Below are positions 1 through 6,104 of a DNA stretch of 10,783 nt, piece by piece (position 1 is the first letter of the stretch; the number at the start of each line of letters is the position of its first letter). This DNA is from Planctomycetota bacterium (GTDB lineage Bacteria; Planctomycetota; SZUA-567; H5-PLA8; CALKMO01), in contig JAOACM010000102.1 of NCBI GenBank assembly GCA_026417845.1, forward strand, positions 1-10,783. The letters run 5' to 3'. The notes below the pieces were generated by a model. That model was not told the DNA's origin. It did not search any database and was given only the letters and a program-made list of their open reading frames with translations. Made by a program: the position numbers and the translations under genes.

Positions 1-123
1 GTGCTGACGCTGCGCGAGGTGTTCGATGAACTGTTCGATCTGGCCGGCGCGCGGCTGGATGCGGCCGTGCATCTGCGCCCGGCCGTGGTGCTGGCACGCC
101 ACGCCTGGGACGCGGCCGGCCAT
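1..123 (+). CDS. crtD: Fragment of a CrtD/CrtI-type carotenoid desaturase
   Basis: Reading from base 1 in frame 1 gives about 40 residues that resemble the segment after the FAD-binding N-terminus of CrtD (hydroxyneurosporene/methoxyneurosporene desaturase): a Thr-Leu-Arg-x-Val-Phe-Asp-x-Leu-Phe stretch, then an Ala-Gly-Ala-Arg-Leu-Asp stretch, then Leu-Ala-Arg-His-Ala-Trp. In CrtD the last motif is followed by Asp-Gly and Leu-Asp-Leu. Here the resemblance ends at the Trp-Asp-Ala-Ala-Gly at about 120, where sequence antisense to recG begins. The family comprises FAD-dependent membrane-associated enzymes that introduce double bonds into carotenoids, common in purple phototrophic bacteria. Neither start nor stop codon of the gene is present. 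No other carotenoid gene is in the window, which supports the view that this piece comes from another place or another organism. The assignment is from remembered family similarity over a short segment; a general phytoene desaturase is the alternative. Confidence 0.55.
106..123. other. Probable chimeric junction between crtD fragment and recG
   Basis: Plus-strand carotenoid desaturase similarity and minus-strand RecG similarity meet here with no space between them. Read on the minus strand, RecG is intact up to Asp-Met at 126-121; the next five residues (Ala-Gly-Arg-Val-Pro, 120-106) could still be RecG, but the obligatory Met-x-Arg-Leu-Leu-Gln-Gly-Asp-x-Gly segment does not follow. On the plus strand the desaturase frame could run to about 120-123. 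The break therefore lies within this GC-rich stretch, which may have served as shared microhomology. Assembly or library chimerism is likelier than a natural fusion, because neither gene is completed and they face opposite ways. Confidence 0.65.
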
Positions 124-1107
124 GTCGCGCGTTATTTCATCCACGCATCTTTCCTGGGCGCGCGTCAACGCGAACGGCAATCTGGCCCTGATCCTCGCGT
201 CTATGGCCTTCGTCAGCACCAGCGGCCTCGCCTCGGCTCCGCTCCTGGTCTTGCGCCGGCGCATGGCAACACCGAGGCCGAGTATGAACAGCTCTTCGTA
301 GGCCAGCCGCCTCCTGGCCTGCCCGAGGTCTCTCGCGGTCCGGGGGAAGTGTATGGAGCGGAGCGCCTCGCCTATGGGCATCAGCCCCCGCGCGCCGCGG
401 ATGCCGGGCGGCAGAACATCCGGCACCAGCGGCGCGCCTGCATGGACGGCCTGCCAGGCGACCTTGCGCAGGAAGCTCTGCGACAGCGGAGCATCTCCGG
501 CAGCGGCGTTGCGGCTCCCACCGCGCCTGGCATGCGTCAACAGATCGTCGCCTTCGTCCTCCTCGTCGCGCGCACCTCTCCCACCTTCGGTTGCCGGCCG
601 CCTCCGATATACCGGCGTGATCCGCCAGAAGTTCAGCGATGCGTCCTCGGGCGGCGCGCCGCCTCCCGGAGGCTCGCCTGAAAGCGCCTCGAAGTCGGGC
701 GACTGAAACTGTAATCTGCCCTCGTAGCGGACCACTTTCCCCGAAAGCACCATCCACCCGCCGACCCGTATCCGCTCCGCCACGTACGGGTTCCACCACA
801 CGGCGTACGCCGACGCGGTGCCGTCATCGAGCATCGCCTCGACACGGACCCTGCCGTCGCGCAGCCTGGAGCTGCGGGCGTCCACCACCCGGGCGCACGC
901 CGACATCGTTTCCCCGGGGACAAGCTGCATGAGTGGCGTTATGCGCGAGCGATCCAGGTGGCGGCGCGGAAAATAATAAAGCATGTCGGAGACTGTCCGC
1001 AGCCCCAGCCGCGACAGCCGTTCAGCCATCCTCGGGCCGACCCCGCCGAGGTACTGGAGCGGAGAATTCAGGACATCGCGCCTCTCGCGCGGATCTTCCG
1101 GATACAC
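106..1107 (-). CDS. recG: ATP-dependent DNA helicase RecG, N-terminal part (truncated by junction)
   Basis: RecG is a monomeric superfamily 2 helicase that remodels stalled replication forks and Holliday junctions. This minus-strand frame is open from a GTG at 1107 down to the junction near 106, about 334 residues. Visible in order: the helix-hairpin-helix-like entry Leu-Gly-Gly-Val-Gly-Pro (residues 20-25), Met-Leu-Tyr-Tyr-Phe-Pro-Arg-Arg (42-49), the OB-fold wedge domain with Asp-Asp-Gly-Thr and Val-Trp-Trp-Asn-Pro-Tyr (about 94-108), Leu-Ser-Gln-Ser-Phe-Leu-Arg-Lys (208-215), Ile-His-Phe-Pro (252-255), and the pre-helicase motif Leu-Thr-x-Ala-Gln with Glu-Ile-Thr-Arg-Asp-Met (314-329). The sequence breaks just before Walker A, so all helicase motifs I-VI are missing. 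GTG is chosen because it is the only usual start codon between an in-frame TGA at 1123-1125 and the conserved start of the domain, and GGGGAAGGG lies upstream. An acidic and Gly/Ala-rich insertion sits at residues 176-207. Confidence 0.9.
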
Positions 1108-1516
1108 CGCACCCTTCCCCGATCAAGACGGATGCCCGGTTGCCGCCGGAGAAAAACGCGGCCAGGCCGGTGGCGCCCGGATCGGGTCGCGCACCATAAC
1201 CGGGTCGGTCTATTCTAACCGGCAATGGTCCCTCATCGCCACGACCGAGGCAAGGTTAGGTCGCGATCTCGAAGCCCCGGCCGGTATCGTCGCGCGAACG
1301 GGCGCATGGCCGTAAATGCAAAGCCTTGTGTCTGCCCGCGGGAGGGCACGCCCGAGGCGTATATCCGGGGCCGCGCCCTTCGAGCAGGGCAGGCGATGGC
1401 GGATCCGGTTTCCAGACCACGCACATCCGGCTCCGCGGTTACGGTCATGCACCCGCGCAAACCCGCATAATGTTTTGCGCAAGGGACGTCGAGGGAGTAC
1501 AACTATCCTCAAATCG

Positions 1517-1557
1517 GGCCGCCTCCGGCAACCGGGCGGAGCGGTCCGGAGGCGGCC
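1517..1557 (+). promoter_or_regulatory. 12-bp-stem hairpin in the sppA leader
   Basis: GGCCGCCTCCGG (1517-1528) and CCGGAGGCGGCC (1546-1557) are perfect inverted repeats of 12 bp, separated by a 17-base loop. The hairpin ends 19 bases before the sppA ribosome binding site. There is no T-run on either side, so it does not look like an ordinary intrinsic terminator. It could affect mRNA stability or translation of sppA. The structure is seen directly; the function is inference. Confidence 0.6.
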
Positions 1558-1576
1558 GCTGATGTATCAGGCGGGA

Positions 1577-1583
1577 AAGGAGG
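1577..1583 (+). promoter_or_regulatory. Ribosome binding site of sppA
   Basis: AAGGAGG is a near-perfect Shine-Dalgarno sequence 12 bases before the ATG at 1596, with an A-rich spacer. The spacing is slightly long, but it fixes the start of sppA at 1596. Confidence 0.75.
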
Positions 1584-1595
1584 CAGTAAAAAAAC

Positions 1596-2840
1596 ATGAG
1601 CGAGCAGTATCCGTTCCGGGAAGATGCCGGGGGGCCGGTTCCGCCCAGTGGAGGATCGCCGCAGTCTCAGGCATTCGGGCCGCAATCCGCGTCGCCGGCC
1701 GGAGGAGCCGGCGCACAGGGTATGCCTGCCGGCCCAGGTGCGCCTTCGTGGCCGCCCAGGCCTCCGGCGTTCTGGCCCATGCCCCCGCAACAACCAACCA
1801 GAAAACTGGGCTGCTGGATCGCCGTGCTCGCCTGCGGGGGAATGTGTTTCCTTATGTTCTTCGGCATCCTTCTGTCAACCCTGCTCGGCGGCGTTCAGAG
1901 CGGAAACTGGCAGGTGCAGGCACCGGAGGAATACGTCGAGGGTCAGGGGCCGGACAAGATCGTCCTGATCGAGGCCCGCGGCGCGATATTCGACGAACCG
2001 CCCGGTTTGTTCGGAGGAAGCGTCAGGGAATCTTTCGCCGAACGCCTCGTCCGTCAGTTGCGCCAGGCAGCCAGGGACGAAAGCGTCAGAGCGGTGGTCC
2101 TGCGGGTGGATTCTCCTGGCGGCGGCGTAACGGCCAGCGATCAGATATGGCGGGAAATCAGAAAACTGAAGGATGCCAGGGGCGGCGTCAGGGTGGTCGT
2201 ACACATGGGCGACCTGTGCGCCTCCGGGGGCTATTACATCAGCGCCCCGGCCGACGCCATCATAGCCTCGCCCACCACAACCACCGGATCCATCGGCGTT
2301 ATAGCCACCCACCTCGACCTGTCGGAACTCCTGGAACGCAAACTCGGCATCCGCGAGCAGACGATAAAGAGCGGCCGGCTGAAAGATATGTTCTCCGTCT
2401 CCAGACCAATGACGGAGGAAGAGCGCCGCATAGTGCAGGAACTCATAGACTCGATGTACGAGCGCTTCGTGCGGATAGTGGCCGAAGGGCGGAAAGGGCG
2501 GAAGGGAATACCGGAGGATATGGACGGAGCGATTGCAGCCATAAGAAAGATCGCCGATGGCCGGGTCTATACGGCCGAGCAGGCGGAGAAGCTCGGCCTG
2601 GTGGACGGGATCGGATATCTGGACGACGCCATAGCCGAGGCCAGAAAGCTGGCAGGGTTGGAGGAGGCTACCGTCGTGCGGTACGGCGAACGCAAGGGGC
2701 TGCTGGCCATCCTCACCGGCGAGGCTGAATTGCGTATGGGAACCGGGCCGATCATAAATCTGAACGCCGACGCACTGGCGCGCCGAATGGCGCCGAGACT
2801 GGAATACCGCTGGGCGCCGATACCGTTGGGAGGCGAATGA
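1596..2840 (+). CDS. sppA: Signal peptide peptidase SppA, membrane-anchored serine protease
   Basis: The 414-residue product is a half-length SppA (S49 family), like Bacillus subtilis SppA rather than the doubled E. coli form. These enzymes form oligomeric bowls on the outer face of the inner membrane and degrade cleaved signal peptides and misplaced polypeptides. Residues 1-68 are a Pro/Gly/Ser-rich cytoplasmic tail, 71-98 a single membrane segment, and the protease domain follows. Seen are Val-Asp-Ser-Pro-Gly-Gly-Gly (171-177), the nucleophile motif Ala-Ser-Gly-Gly-Tyr-Tyr with Ser210, Thr-Gly-Ser-Ile-Gly-Val (230-235) and Lys-Ser-Gly-Arg-Leu-Lys-Asp (258-264). By alignment with B. subtilis SppA (Ser147/Lys199) the catalytic dyad should be Ser210 and Lys263. 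The C-terminus also resembles that enzyme, so the gene is complete. The start is fixed by a strong ribosome binding site. The tail before the membrane segment is unusually long. No plus-strand partner gene follows closely. Confidence 0.93.
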   Translation: MSEQYPFREDAGGPVPPSGGSPQSQAFGPQSASPAGGAGAQGMPAGPGAPSWPPRPPAFWPMPPQQPTRKLGCWIAVLACGGMCFLMFFGILLSTLLGGVQSGNWQVQAPEEYVEGQGPDKIVLIEARGAIFDEPPGLFGGSVRESFAERLVRQLRQAARDESVRAVVLRVDSPGGGVTASDQIWREIRKLKDARGGVRVVVHMGDLCASGGYYISAPADAIIASPTTTTGSIGVIATHLDLSELLERKLGIREQTIKSGRLKDMFSVSRPMTEEERRIVQELIDSMYERFVRIVAEGRKGRKGIPEDMDGAIAAIRKIADGRVYTAEQAEKLGLVDGIGYLDDAIAEARKLAGLEEATVVRYGERKGLLAILTGEAELRMGTGPIINLNADALARRMAPRLEYRWAPIPLGGE

Positions 2841-2941
2841 TCGCGTGCAAGGGGTTATCCGTAGCCCGGGTCCCTTCCACAATTCCCCCGAACGGCAGCT
2901 TTTGATTATTATTGCGAGGTCTTTGTCATTCTCCGTGGCCG

Positions 2942-2956
2942 AACCTCCGGTTTTTT
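2942..2956 (+). terminator. Weak terminator-like element downstream of sppA
   Basis: AACC (2942-2945) pairs with GGTT (2949-2952) around a three-base loop, and a run of six T residues (2951-2956) follows. It lies about 100 bases after the sppA stop codon in the right orientation. The stem is only 4 bp, so this is a weak candidate; no better one is seen nearby. Confidence 0.25.
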
Positions 2957-3020
2957 GTTGAGCGGTTCGTCCCTCTCCGGGGCGATCGTTTTCTGTCCGC
3001 TCGCCCCTTATCCCCACATA

Positions 3021-3103
3021 AGAGCCTGCCCGAAATCCTCCGGCCGGATCTGGCGGCCCGCTGCGGAGGCCCTGGGCGCCACGGGAGTTTTGGGGTAGGC
3101 TCT
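3021..3103. repeat. 83-bp element bounded by AGAGCCT-type inverted repeats
   Basis: The left end starts AGAGCCTGCCCGAAA (3021-3035). The right end, read on the minus strand from 3103, starts AGAGCCTACCCCAAAA. The first 23 bases of the two ends agree at about 17 positions. This is the layout of a very small inverted-repeat element (MITE-like) or of remnant insertion sequence ends. No transposase frame fits inside 83 bp, so any mobility would need a transposase supplied elsewhere. No clear target duplication is visible. Confidence 0.4.
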
Positions 3104-3104
3104 G

Positions 3105-3324
3105 AGAGCCTATCCGGAAACCTCCGGCGCGCAGCTTATCCGCTCAGCGATCCACACTGCCCGGCGGGAAGTTTTTGGTCAGACTCGGCTTTGTTTCATA
3201 ATTAAAGCCGCAACTTCATGCGGAACAATACGTTACGCGCAAATGCCGCCGCCGGTGTAACGCGATGCAACCCATTTTACATCAAGACCTTACGATATCT
3301 ACACAACAAAGCCCGGCAGGCTCT
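3105..3324. repeat. 220-bp segment bounded by the same AGAGCCT-type ends
   Basis: One base after the preceding element, AGAGCCTATCCGGAAA begins at 3105; a matching end in opposite orientation, GGCAGGCTCT, finishes at 3324. The start at 3105 matches the one at 3021 in 20 of 24 bases as a direct repeat, extending to a shared CCTCCGGC. The abutting ends around 3104 make a near-perfect palindrome of 11-base arms (GGGTAGGCTCT and AGAGCCTATCC, one mismatch). Similarity between its own two ends falls off after about ten bases, so this pairing is less sure than the 83-bp one. Confidence 0.33.
3187..3313. repeat. GGCTTTGTT inverted repeat pair, possible IS5/IS903-like remnant
   Basis: GGCTTTGTT at 3187-3195 and AACAAAGCC at 3305-3313 form a perfect 9-bp inverted repeat 127 bp apart. 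Terminal repeats beginning GGCTTTGTTG are known from IS5-family elements such as IS903. There is no room for a transposase and no clear target duplication. A further local hairpin, CGGCTTT (3186-3192) with AAAGCCG (3204-3210), shares the left arm. The relation to a given element family is inference. Confidence 0.3.
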
Positions 3325-3384
3325 AATAGCGGATACGCTCAGGCGCTGCGCCCGCAATACACAATGTATGGCCGCGGCAAACAG

Positions 3385-4818
3385 CTACCCTTTGATCGCC
3401 CCGCCAGCGGCTTGGTTTTTACCAGCGCATTTCTTCGCGTCATCCGCCGCGTTTTCCGCGGCGGCGCTTCCGACGGTGCCCCCGGCGGTGCTTTCAGCGC
3501 CGGCGCCCGCCGCGTCTGCCGCGCCTCCGATCGCCGCGCAGCCGGCGGATCCGGCCGGCCCACAAGCCGGTCGCGTCGTATCTGCGCCGCGGACTTCTTC
3601 CACTTCCCCGCCAGCGGCGGACTTCCGGAACCGCGAAAAGGACAACGCACAGGCGAATGCGACCAGCGCGCCTGCGGTGCCGACGGCAAGACCGAGCGCG
3701 ATGCTGCCTATCGCGTACTCAATCAGGCTGTTGAAGGCGTCCTTCAGAGTCAGCTTTCCGGCAGCCTCAAGCGACAGTTCGAGCGGCCTGCCGGTCGTCA
3801 GCCAACGCCCGGCAAAAAGGCTTCCGAAGATAATGAACGGGGCCAGCGGCGGGATGGAGATGTTGCTGGCGATCAGGGCGATGGCCTTGTTGAGCCGAAG
3901 GAGGTGGGCAACGACGGCGGCGGCGGCCATCTGGAGGCCCCATATCGGAGCGATGCCGAAGAAAAGCCCGATGCCGACAGAGAGGGCAAGTCTGGCCGGC
4001 GTGTCGGCGTTTTCTCTCAGCACGTCGCGAACATCGGCCAGCAGGCGGCGCAGAGGCGATGATCCGCCGGGGTCAAGAGAAGACATGCGGGCGCGGACGG
4101 ACCCTGGGAGTGCAAGGGCCTGGGCCGTCAGCTTGGTGTTCAGGTACGATATCCTTAGGAAATCGAGTATGGGACGGAAGTGGGATCGCCTGGATTCGGG
4201 GCGGGCGTAGTCCGCCCTTATCGGAACCTGGACGATCGGCGCGCCCAGCCATGCGGCTCGGACCAGAACCTCCAGCTCGTAGGCGTATCCCCCGTGCGTT
4301 GTCCTCAACCGGCGGACAAGCCCCAGCGGATAACATCGGAAACCGCACTGGGTATCCTTCAGCCCGATGCCGGTCTGGACGCGGAACCAGAAATTCGAGA
4401 ACGCGTTGGCGAAGCGCCGGGCGGGCGGTGCGCCGTCCCGCTTCAGGTCCCTGACGCCGGCCACCACGGCATCCGGATTCGCGCGGGCGGCTTCGAGCAG
4501 TCGCGGGATGTCCGCCGGGTCGTGCTGGCCGTCGGCGTCCAGGGTTACGACGTGAGTGGCGCTGAGCCGCGAGGCGGTGTCGAATCCGGTCCGCAGCGCG
4601 GTACCCTTGCCCAGGTTCGACTGGTGGCGCGCCAGCGTTGTGCGGCCGGTCAGCGGGGCGAGGCTTTCAGCCAGACCGTCGGACGAGCCGTCGTCCACTA
4701 CTATGGTCGGCAGGATGGCGGCCGCCGCCCCGGCCACATCCGCCGCCGTGGAAGCGTGGTTGTATACCGGGATCACCGCGCAGGCTGCGAATCTTCTGCC
4801 TCCCTCCGCCGCAGTCAC
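3385..4818 (-). CDS. Family 2 glycosyltransferase fused to a DUF2062 membrane domain
   Basis: The 477-residue product has an N-terminal GT-A fold of the dolichol-phosphate-mannose synthase-like type: Val-Ile-Pro-Val-Tyr-Asn (15-20), Val-Asp-Asp-Gly-Ser-Ser-Asp-Gly (41-48), Asn-Leu-Gly-Lys-Gly (68-72), Asp-Ala-Asp metal motif (94-96) in Leu-Asp-Ala-Asp-Gly-Gln-His-Asp, and Asp-Thr-Gln-Cys-Gly-Phe-Arg (155-161). A DUF2062-type domain follows (about 255-395), with Gly-Leu-Phe-Phe-Gly-Ile-Ala-Pro-Ile-Trp-Gly, Asn-Ile-Ser-Ile-Pro-Pro, and membrane segments around 275-305, 312-340 and 368-392. It likely transfers a sugar to a lipid or lipid-linked acceptor on the cytoplasmic face of the inner membrane; donor and acceptor are unknown. 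The GTG at 4818 has AGGAGG five bases upstream (4824-4829) and overlaps the ligase stop codon by four bases (GTGA), implying translational coupling. Residues from about 400 are an Ala/Gly-rich low-complexity tail. Confidence 0.88.
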   Translation of the reverse strand: MTAAEGGRRFAACAVIPVYNHASTAADVAGAAAAILPTIVVDDGSSDGLAESLAPLTGRTTLARHQSNLGKGTALRTGFDTASRLSATHVVTLDADGQHDPADIPRLLEAARANPDAVVAGVRDLKRDGAPPARRFANAFSNFWFRVQTGIGLKDTQCGFRCYPLGLVRRLRTTHGGYAYELEVLVRAAWLGAPIVQVPIRADYARPESRRSHFRPILDFLRISYLNTKLTAQALALPGSVRARMSSLDPGGSSPLRRLLADVRDVLRENADTPARLALSVGIGLFFGIAPIWGLQMAAAAVVAHLLRLNKAIALIASNISIPPLAPFIIFGSLFAGRWLTTGRPLELSLEAAGKLTLKDAFNSLIEYAIGSIALGLAVGTAGALVAFACALSFSRFRKSAAGGEVEEVRGADTTRPACGPAGSAGCAAIGGAADAAGAGAESTAGGTVGSAAAENAADDAKKCAGKNQAAGGAIKG

Positions 4819-6104
4819 CTTCTCCTCCTGTCAACAAAGAGCCGTCTTTTCCTAGAGCCTTCCGGCATCTGCAGCGCCTCGATCTCCTCCCTGGACGCCC
4901 TCCTGATAACGGGCGATATCTTGGCGTTTCCCTGGAAGCCCTCACGCAGGCGCCGGGTCGTCTCGGCCTCATCACCGGTAAAGTGGACGAGGACTTCGAC
5001 CGAATCCGACAGATCCGCCGCCGACGTGGCGACGATGACATAGTTTCCCACGCCTGGCGTCGAATCGAGCACCAGCTGCAGCGCCGAGGGGAATACGGTG
5101 GTGCCCTTGACCTTGAGCTTGTGATCCTTCCTGCCGACTATGGGGCCTATCCGCGGCGTCAGCCGTCCGCAGCGGCACGGGGACGCGTAGAAGGCGGCGC
5201 AGTCGCCGGTACGGTAGCGTATTATCGGCATTCCCTCGATGCCGAAGGTCGTGGCCACGACCTCGCCGACTTCGCCCTCGGACACGGGGTTGCCCGCATC
5301 GTCAAGTATCTCGATGTGCAGCAGTTCCGGATGGATGTGCCCTCCGGCGCCCATGTCGCATTCACAGAGCGACGTGGCCATCTCCGTGCTAGCATAGGTC
5401 GAATACACCTTCGCGCCATATGCTCTTTCTATGCGGGCGGCGGCGGCGTTCAGGGCGAAGTCCGGGGTCCGCACCGGCTCGCCTATGCATATCGCCTTCC
5501 TTACGGATGCATTAGAAAGGTCCGTCCCGGCCTCCTGCGCTCTGGAAGCGATTATCTCGAGGAAGGACGGTACCGAAACTATAGCGGTTGCACTGAGCCT
5601 GGATATCATGTCAAGGTGCATCGCCGGCGTGGCGCTCCCGACGCGCACCACCTTGCATCCGAGCATCCGCAGGCCGAGCCAGTACGCCATGCCCGCTATG
5701 AAGCAGCGGTCCAGCGTTACGCCAAGAAGGACCGTGTCGCTCGGCGTCAGGCCAGCGCACCGGAAGGAGAGATACTCGTTGTACGCCAGCCTCCTCAGGT
5801 CGTTTTCGGTCAGCATGTAAAGCAGGGGGCGGCCGGTCGTCCCGCTGGTCGTAACGATATCTATGACCTTCTCCTTCGGGACGCAAAGAAGCTCCTCGTT
5901 CCGCGCCGAAAGCTCCGCCCGCGAAACCGGCGGTACCGATCGGATATCCTCCAGCTTCGGGCGGCGTCTGTTCCCGAGCCCGGCATCTCGCAGATGTTTG
6001 CGATAAAAGGGGGAATTTTCGAGCGCGTACCTGAATGTCCGCGCCCAGGCTCTTTCCTGAATGTTTCTTATCGCCTCTCGATCCAGGCGTTCCTCTTGAA
6101 CCAT
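4815..6104 (-). CDS. PaaK/CapK-type adenylate-forming ligase (phenylacetate-CoA ligase family)
   Basis: The 429-residue product belongs to the AMP-forming ligases close to phenylacetate-CoA ligase and CapK-like proteins. These activate a carboxylate as acyl-adenylate and usually pass it to CoA or another thiol. Visible are the ATP-binding loop Thr-Thr-Ser-Gly-Thr-Thr-Gly-Arg-Pro (85-93), Tyr-Ala-Ser-Thr-Glu-Met (237-242), a Cys-Arg-Cys-Gly segment (310-313) of the kind seen in PaaK relatives, Tyr-Arg-Thr-Gly-Asp (297-301), and Gly-Arg-Lys-Asp-His-Lys-Leu-Lys-Val-Lys-Gly (324-334) leading into the mobile C-terminal lid. Length and motif order are normal for the family. The ATG at 6104 follows GGGGAAA, and an in-frame TGA lies a short way upstream, so the start is well bounded. 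It is the first gene of a coupled pair with the glycosyltransferase. The substrate cannot be told from sequence; an aromatic or fatty acid is typical of the family. Confidence 0.87.
   Translation of the reverse strand: MVQEERLDREAIRNIQERAWARTFRYALENSPFYRKHLRDAGLGNRRRPKLEDIRSVPPVSRAELSARNEELLCVPKEKVIDIVTTSGTTGRPLLYMLTENDLRRLAYNEYLSFRCAGLTPSDTVLLGVTLDRCFIAGMAYWLGLRMLGCKVVRVGSATPAMHLDMISRLSATAIVSVPSFLEIIASRAQEAGTDLSNASVRKAICIGEPVRTPDFALNAAAARIERAYGAKVYSTYASTEMATSLCECDMGAGGHIHPELLHIEILDDAGNPVSEGEVGEVVATTFGIEGMPIIRYRTGDCAAFYASPCRCGRLTPRIGPIVGRKDHKLKVKGTTVFPSALQLVLDSTPGVGNYVIVATSAADLSDSVEVLVHFTGDEAETTRRLREGFQGNAKISPVIRRASREEIEALQMPEGSRKRRLFVDRRRR

Larger units (their letters stand above)
1108..1595. 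other. Spacer between divergent recG and sppA
   Basis: No convincing gene is seen in these 488 bases; the frames open here give Arg/Pro-rich translations typical of GC-rich shadow frames. The spacer must hold the promoters of recG (leftward) and sppA (rightward). A leftward -10-like TAGAAT (complement of 1212-1217) and a rightward CATAAT (1466-1471) are present, but neither has a good -35 at the proper distance, so no promoter is called. The one clear structure is the inverted repeat at 1517-1557. Confidence 0.6.
2841..3384. other. Gene-poor stretch between convergent sppA and the glycosyltransferase gene
   Basis: These 544 bases contain no credible gene. Two frames (2912-3205 and 3218 onward) are open on the plus strand, but they lack family resemblance and a ribosome binding site, and the second runs through sequence antisense to the glycosyltransferase gene. 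The first part (2841-3020) holds a weak terminator-like element. The second part (3021-3324) holds four copies of an AGAGCCT-type motif in alternating orientation and a separate GGCTTTGTT inverted pair. The area looks like a site where small mobile elements have landed and decayed. Confidence 0.6.

Noticed and set aside
1370..1392. A TTCGAGC sequence flanked by GCCC and GGGC, considered as a tRNA T-arm
   Set aside because: The stem and loop lengths do not fit a five-pair T-stem with a seven-base loop, and no acceptor or anticodon arms could be placed around it.
1316..2728. A 470-codon open frame on the plus strand overlapping sppA in another frame
   Set aside because: Its translation is extremely Arg/Gly/Pro-rich without family resemblance, and the overlapping frame is clearly SppA with catalytic motifs and a good ribosome binding site. 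It is a shadow caused by high GC.
1875..3017. A 380-codon minus-strand frame antisense to sppA
   Set aside because: There is no recognisable domain or ribosome binding site, and it lies fully opposite conserved SppA motifs. Long antisense frames are expected at this GC content.
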